Below, in pieces: positions 60,525 to 64,000 of a stretch of DNA of 64,000 nucleotides (positions are counted from its first letter, which is position 1; each line of letters begins with the position of its first letter). The translations under genes were made by a program, and so were the position numbers. Location of the stretch: positions 1 to 64,000 of the forward strand of contig JAEUQK010000023.1 in the NCBI GenBank assembly GCA_016789265.1. The letters are read 5' to 3'. A model generated the notes under the pieces. That model was not told the DNA's origin and did not search any database. It worked only from the letters and a program-made list of their open reading frames with translations. Source of the stretch: Blastocatellia bacterium (GTDB taxonomy: Bacteria > Acidobacteriota > Blastocatellia > Pyrinomonadales > Pyrinomonadaceae).

Positions 60525-61630
60525 AGATTCCCGCGACGCCGCTGCTCTTCCTCGATTGAGACAAAGAGCGCCTTGAAGTTGCCTTTGCCGAAACCTTTGC
60601 AGCCCTTTCGCTGCAGGATCTCATAGAAGACGGTCGGACGATCCTCGACCGGTTTTGTGAAGATCTGAAGAAGGTATCCTTCGTCGTCGCGGTCAACAAG
60701 GATGCCAAGGCGTTTTAGGTCTTCGATACTCTCGTCGATCTCGCCGACGCGGTCGGTCACTTCTTCGTAATACGTGTCGGGTACCCGCAGGAATTCGATG
60801 CCGTTTTCCTGAAGCTTGCCGACCGTGTGCATTATGTCTTTGCAAAGCAGAGCGACATGCTGAGCTCCGGCTGAACGATAAAAATCGATATATTCCTGTA
60901 TTTGAGATTTGCCGCCTTTGCCTTCGGCGGGCTCGTTGATCGGAAACTTGATGTTGTGGCCGCCGTCGCTCATTACGATCGACATCAGCGCGGAGTATTC
61001 GGTTGAGATATCTTTATCGTCGAAGGTGATATAGCGTTCAAATCCCATCACGTCTCTATAAAAATCGCACCAGTAATTCATCTTGCCGAGTTCAACGTTG
61101 CCGACGATGTGATCGACCAGTTGAATGCCGACCTCTTCACCTGCCATCTCCTGCGCCGTAAAGCCAGGCAGGAACGGGCCTGAATAGTTGTGGCCGTTGT
61201 TGTTGTTGTAGGAAAGAAACGAGTGGATCGTGTCGCCGTAAGTAGCGATCGACGCATGGCGGACGACGCCGTTCTCGTCGCCGTGGTCATGCGGTTCTTC
61301 GACGGCACGCGCGCCGCGTTTCACCGCTTCGTGGAAAGCGTGGTCGGCGTCCTCGACCAGAAACGCTATGTCGTGCACGCCGTCACCGTGCTGCTTGATG
61401 TGTTCCGAGCCCGGATGGTCGGGGCTCAGCGGCGTGGTCAAAATAAAATTGACGCGGTTCTGCCGCAACGCGTAACTGGTCACCTCGCGGTTGCCCGTCT
61501 CTAGCCCCATATACGCGATCCGCGAAAAACCGAACGCCTTGCGATAGTAAAACTCTGCCTGCTTAGCATTCCCTACGTAAAACTCAACGTGATGTATTTT
61601 CTTTAGTCCTAAAGGATTCTTATCTGTCAT
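60521..61630 (-). CDS. hppD: 4-Hydroxyphenylpyruvate dioxygenase
   Basis: The protein has 369 residues. Two VOC halves; iron ligands are likely His in [13 protein letters not shown], His in [13 protein letters not shown] and Glu in [13 protein letters not shown], near the C-terminal GKGNFKALF. It turns 4-hydroxyphenylpyruvate into homogentisate. phhA upstream makes tyrosine from phenylalanine and hmgA downstream takes the product. An aromatic aminotransferase step is not seen here. Confidence 0.95.
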   Translation of the reverse strand: MTDKNPLGLKKIHHVEFYVGNAKQAEFYYRKAFGFSRIAYMGLETGNREVTSYALRQNRVNFILTTPLSPDHPGSEHIKQHGDGVHDIAFLVEDADHAFHEAVKRGARAVEEPHDHGDENGVVRHASIATYGDTIHSFLSYNNNNGHNYSGPFLPGFTAQEMAGEEVGIQLVDHIVGNVELGKMNYWCDFYRDVMGFERYITFDDKDISTEYSALMSIVMSDGGHNIKFPINEPAEGKGGKSQIQEYIDFYRSAGAQHVALLCKDIMHTVGKLQENGIEFLRVPDTYYEEVTDRVGEIDESIEDLKRLGILVDRDDEGYLLQIFTKPVEDRPTVFYEILQRKGCKGFGKGNFKALFVSIEEEQRRRGNL

Positions 61631-61665
61631 GATCGTTTGCTTTTCAGGTAAAAGATTATCTGGGC

Positions 61666-62013
61666 CTATCTCCTTATCCTGACTCCAACTGATGTGATGA
61701 CCGTAAATGCCCCTGACAATTCCGATCGGTGTTCTTCCAGAATGGACCTCAACAATTCGATTCGTTCTGCGGCCTCAAGTTTTCCGAAACGAAGCAGTAC
61801 AACTCCTTTGGAAAAGAGCCGATCGCGAAAGATCAGCTCACCAAAATCCTTGTCATTGGTCAAAAGGACTGCGCCTGATTCGTTTGCAACGGACAATACT
61901 TGCCGATCCGCAATTCCGGGTGTCGTTTCCTTAATATCCGTGACTTCGTGACCTGACTGACGCAAAGCTTCAACGATCTCTGCTTCGATACTTTCGTCAG
62001 CGAGTATCTTCAT
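61666..62013 (-). CDS. DUF5615 PIN-like toxin
   Basis: The protein has 115 residues. The PIN-like pattern of DUF5615 is present: [31 protein letters not shown] [15 protein letters not shown], and [15 protein letters not shown] with acidic residues of a nuclease site. It overlaps the DUF433 gene upstream by four bases (ATGA), the usual antitoxin-toxin order. Confidence 0.85.
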   Translation of the reverse strand: MKILADESIEAEIVEALRQSGHEVTDIKETTPGIADRQVLSVANESGAVLLTNDKDFGELIFRDRLFSKGVVLLRFGKLEAAERIELLRSILEEHRSELSGAFTVITSVGVRIRR

Positions 62014-62243
62014 GCAGCTTCACGCACCAACGGGAACACAAAATCTGATCTCATTGAACGGTGCGCATAGTCCAGGCAAGCAAGGATCTGCTCCCGATTT
62101 AAATGTGGATATGACGTCAATATATCGTCGAGAGACTCGCCCGACGCGAGCTTTTCAAGTACGAGTTCGACAGTAATCCTTGTACCCTTGATCACGGGCT
62201 TGCCGACCATTATCTTCGGATTTATTTCGATCAGGTTTTCCAT
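62010..62243 (-). CDS. DUF433 antitoxin
   Basis: The protein has 77 residues. The pattern INPKIMVGKPVIKGTRITVE, LVLEKLASGESLDDILTSYP is typical of DUF433 helix-turn-helix antitoxins. It probably neutralises the DUF5615 toxin next to it and represses their shared promoter. The pair sits between hppD and phhA, all on the minus strand. Confidence 0.85.
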   Translation of the reverse strand: MENLIEINPKIMVGKPVIKGTRITVELVLEKLASGESLDDILTSYPHLNREQILACLDYAHRSMRSDFVFPLVREAA

Positions 62244-62255
62244 ATCCCTAAAATA

Positions 62256-63167
62256 CTACTTTCCGCCAAACGATTCGATGTATTTCTTCGTAACTTCTTT
62301 CAACTCCGCATAAGACGGAATAACGTACAGCACCGGCTGCATATCGCTGTAGGTGTACTCGTGGTTGATCACTTCTTCAAGATCGAACCGCCGGCGTTCT
62401 ACCTGGTCGGAAAAAGCGTGCTCGAGCTCACCAAAGCTGGATAGCAATCCTGCTCCGTATGCCTTGATGTCGCCCTCGTGTTCGACCAAACCGAATTCGA
62501 CCGTGAACCAGTAAAGACGTCCCAATTCTTCGAGCTGTCTATCATTAGCGATCCGCGCACCGTGACCGACAAACTGTGAATAATCCGCGAAGTTCGGATT
62601 AGTAAACATCGGAATGTGGCCGATCGCTTCGTGAACGATGTCCGGTTCGGGTGTGTACGCAGGCTGCGAATGATGGCGAATGTACTGTGTACAGAGCATC
62701 ACTCGATAAGAAAGCCACGAAAGAAATCCGCGTGTTTCTACCAAACCTTCGATCGGCGCAAGCCTAAAACCTGTAAGCTCCTTCAGTCGCCGGTTCATCT
62801 CCGTCAACTGCGGAATTCGATCGGTGCGAATACCGAGATCTTTCTTGGCACGCAGATAAAACGGAGAGGCATACTTTTGCTGTAATTCTTCAAGTTCTTC
62901 CGCAACGTACCGCCAAACTCGCTGTTCACGCGCGTTGTAATCAACGTCCGTGATTTCTCCGGTCATCCGGAAGTTCTTGGAAAGTGAGGCAATATAGTCT
63001 CGTCGCGCACGATATTCCTTGTCGTTTGCTCCGGGATGATCGAGGTGAAGTTCGTTGATATTCTCGAACTTAAGGTCCTTGAACTCAGGTAGATCTTCGT
63101 CCGAGATGCGAAAATTCTCGATCGAAAGATCGGTTTCGGCGTTGGTCGTAGCGGTTTCGGTTAGCAT
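62256..63167 (-). CDS. phhA: Phenylalanine 4-monooxygenase
   Basis: The protein has 303 residues from the ATG at 63167; GGAAGGAG lies in the codons before it, while the earlier in-frame ATG at 63188 has no such site. The iron site is [20 protein letters not shown] (two His), with Glu in [20 protein letters not shown]. The enzyme hydroxylates phenylalanine to tyrosine with a pterin. It is the first of the minus-strand Phe/Tyr genes and diverges from an Lrp-type regulator. Confidence 0.93.
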   Translation of the reverse strand: MLTETATTNAETDLSIENFRISDEDLPEFKDLKFENINELHLDHPGANDKEYRARRDYIASLSKNFRMTGEITDVDYNAREQRVWRYVAEELEELQQKYASPFYLRAKKDLGIRTDRIPQLTEMNRRLKELTGFRLAPIEGLVETRGFLSWLSYRVMLCTQYIRHHSQPAYTPEPDIVHEAIGHIPMFTNPNFADYSQFVGHGARIANDRQLEELGRLYWFTVEFGLVEHEGDIKAYGAGLLSSFGELEHAFSDQVERRRFDLEEVINHEYTYSDMQPVLYVIPSYAELKEVTKKYIESFGGK

Positions 63168-63353
63168 TGCGGCGGTTGCTCCTTCCATATCTTCGATGCA
63201 GGCGCAAAAAGACTAGTTATCTGCGAATAAACCATTCTAATGGAACTGATAATGAGATTGAATAAGAAAACTTAGTAATTACACACTCATCACCTTAGTT
63301 CATTAGTTTATTTAGCTGTTTTACCTTATATTATTTGGCGACTTCTGCGCAAT

Positions 63354-63400
63354 GTTTGCGCCACCCGCGCCACCTGCGCCGGCGCAAGCTTGGCGCAAAC
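63354..63400. promoter_or_regulatory. Nested inverted repeats before the Lrp-type gene
   Basis: GTTTGCGCCA (63354-63363) pairs with TGGCGCAAAC (63391-63400), and inside lies the palindrome TGCGCCGGCGCA (63375-63386). The outer copy ends five bases before the ATG. It could be a binding site of the regulator itself or an mRNA hairpin that hides the ribosome site. Confidence 0.55.
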
Positions 63401-63405
63401 CATAT

Positions 63406-63840
63406 ATGATCGACGAAATTGACCGCAAAATTCTGAAGGAACTGCAGGAAGACGCCCGAACGAGCTATGCCGAACTCGGCCGACGTGTCGGCCTGACAAC
63501 ACCGGCGGTCATAGAGCGGGTTAGGAAACTCGAGGATGCCGGCATCATCACCGGTTATCGGGCCGACATAGACACCTCAAAAGTAGGTTTGCCGATAACG
63601 GCATTCATCAGAATGAGCATTACCGGCGTCGATTACAGCCACATCATCGAGGTCGTACAAGGGTCGAACGAAGTATTGGAGTGTCACCGAGGAACGGGCG
63701 GCGATTCGTTCATTATGAAGGTCGCGGTTGCCTCGGTCGAACACCTTCAGGAGATGATCGACCGGCTGACGCCATATGGCATCACCACAACCACGATCGT
63801 GCTGTCATCGCCGGTCAAGCGAAGAGTGGTCGACGTTTAG
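63406..63840 (+). CDS. Lrp/AsnC-family transcription regulator
   Basis: The protein has 144 residues from ATG 63406. A longer open frame begins at 63352 but runs through the inverted repeats and is Pro/Ala-rich. The helix-turn-helix is IDEIDRKILKELQEDARTSY, AELGRRVGLTTPAVIERVRK, followed by a RAM domain (FIMKVAVASVEHLQEMIDRL). It diverges from phhA, so it probably senses an aromatic amino acid and controls that gene. Its stop overlaps the gltX stop. Confidence 0.92.
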   Translation: MIDEIDRKILKELQEDARTSYAELGRRVGLTTPAVIERVRKLEDAGIITGYRADIDTSKVGLPITAFIRMSITGVDYSHIIEVVQGSNEVLECHRGTGGDSFIMKVAVASVEHLQEMIDRLTPYGITTTTIVLSSPVKRRVVDV

Positions 63841-64000
63841 TTCCAGGCGATCTGGCTTTTCAAACGCATGATAGACCGTTCTTTTCCGATCACTTCGAAG
63901 ACTGCAAGCATTGACGGGCCGACAGCGACGCCGGTCAGCAGCGTGCGGGCACCGTTCATTATCACGCCGAGTTTCGTGCCTTTTTCTTCGGCAAATGCCT
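63837..64000 (-). CDS. gltX: Glutamate-tRNA ligase, C-terminal end (partial)
   Basis: Only the last 54 codons are in the window; the gene runs off the right edge. The reading KLGVIMNGARTLLTGVAVGP, SMLAVFEVIGKERSIMRLKS matches the end of the anticodon-binding domain of GltX. It converges on the Lrp-type gene; the two stops overlap by three bases. Confidence 0.75.
   Translation of the reverse strand, partial: AFAEEKGTKLGVIMNGARTLLTGVAVGPSMLAVFEVIGKERSIMRLKSQIAWN

Noticed and set aside
1..64000. CRISPR arrays, rRNA genes, complete insertion sequences
   Set aside because: No regular spaced repeats, rRNA-like sequence or transposase frames were seen on reading both strands.

Overview
The window reads as a Gram-negative bacterial chromosome carrying a large integrated accessory island. 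RND pumps with outer-membrane factors, a TonB-dependent receptor, a complete phenylalanine/tyrosine route (phhA, hppD, hmgA), a DUF2277 protein and several SnoaL/DUF4440 and ankyrin proteins are the kind of mix seen in Acidobacteriota, perhaps Blastocatellia. No rRNA is present, so this placement is a low to moderate confidence inference.

Region 1 (1-4977) is a metal-handling patch. It has the end of one CusA/CzcA pump, DUF305 proteins, a CsoR/RcnR-type repressor with a likely operator on a neighbouring promoter, a YHS protein, a 16-cysteine Csp-like copper store, a CYCXC protein, and decayed remains of a DUF305 gene and a YVTN beta-propeller gene.

Region 2 (4997-11430, minus strand) is a five-gene operon: ATP-cone/endonuclease-fold protein, AMP/thymidine phosphorylase, PRPP-synthetase-like protein, CopB-type Cu ATPase and archaeal-type (type II) GAPDH. 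It joins nucleotide salvage and sugar-phosphate enzymes to copper export.

Region 3 (11868-25204, plus strand) is a Cus-like Cu(I)/Ag(I) efflux cluster: small membrane proteins, cysteine protein, FixH/YtkA-like lipoprotein, CusA, CusC, CusB, methyltransferase, two DUF4198 proteins, a membrane accessory protein, an NtrC-family sigma-54 response regulator and its histidine kinase. Three -24/-12 (sigma-54) promoter matches precede its transcription blocks, which suggests the cluster is switched on by its own two-component system. A TonB receptor with a Fur-like box follows.

Region 4 (28110-45640) is plasmid/phage-like: DUF3854 primase-like protein, N6 DNA methyltransferase, Strawberry-notch helicase, an orphan sigma-54 activator, then a divergent PRTRC locus (C-, F-, B-, A- and ThiF-type proteins) with ERF annealing protein and DUF2958. 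It ends in a Ycf46-like AAA protein whose Walker A and B motifs are both broken, DUF1257 (Ycf35), DUF2997, and an NrdG-like radical SAM protein that seems to carry its own N-terminal DUF2997-like domain. This E1/E2-like/JAMM/Ubl-like set coupled to a Ycf46-DUF1257-DUF2997-radical SAM module is the best candidate for an undescribed system. An excisionase-like gene and a tRNA-Leu(CAG) mark the right boundary of the island. No integrase, relaxase or type IV secretion gene is visible.

Region 5 (45901-64000) is ordinary chromosome with visibly lower G+C: yggS-yggT-DUF167, yebC, assorted small-domain proteins, then the Phe/Tyr degradation genes with a DUF433/DUF5615 toxin-antitoxin pair inserted among them, an Lrp/AsnC regulator, and the 3' end of gltX.
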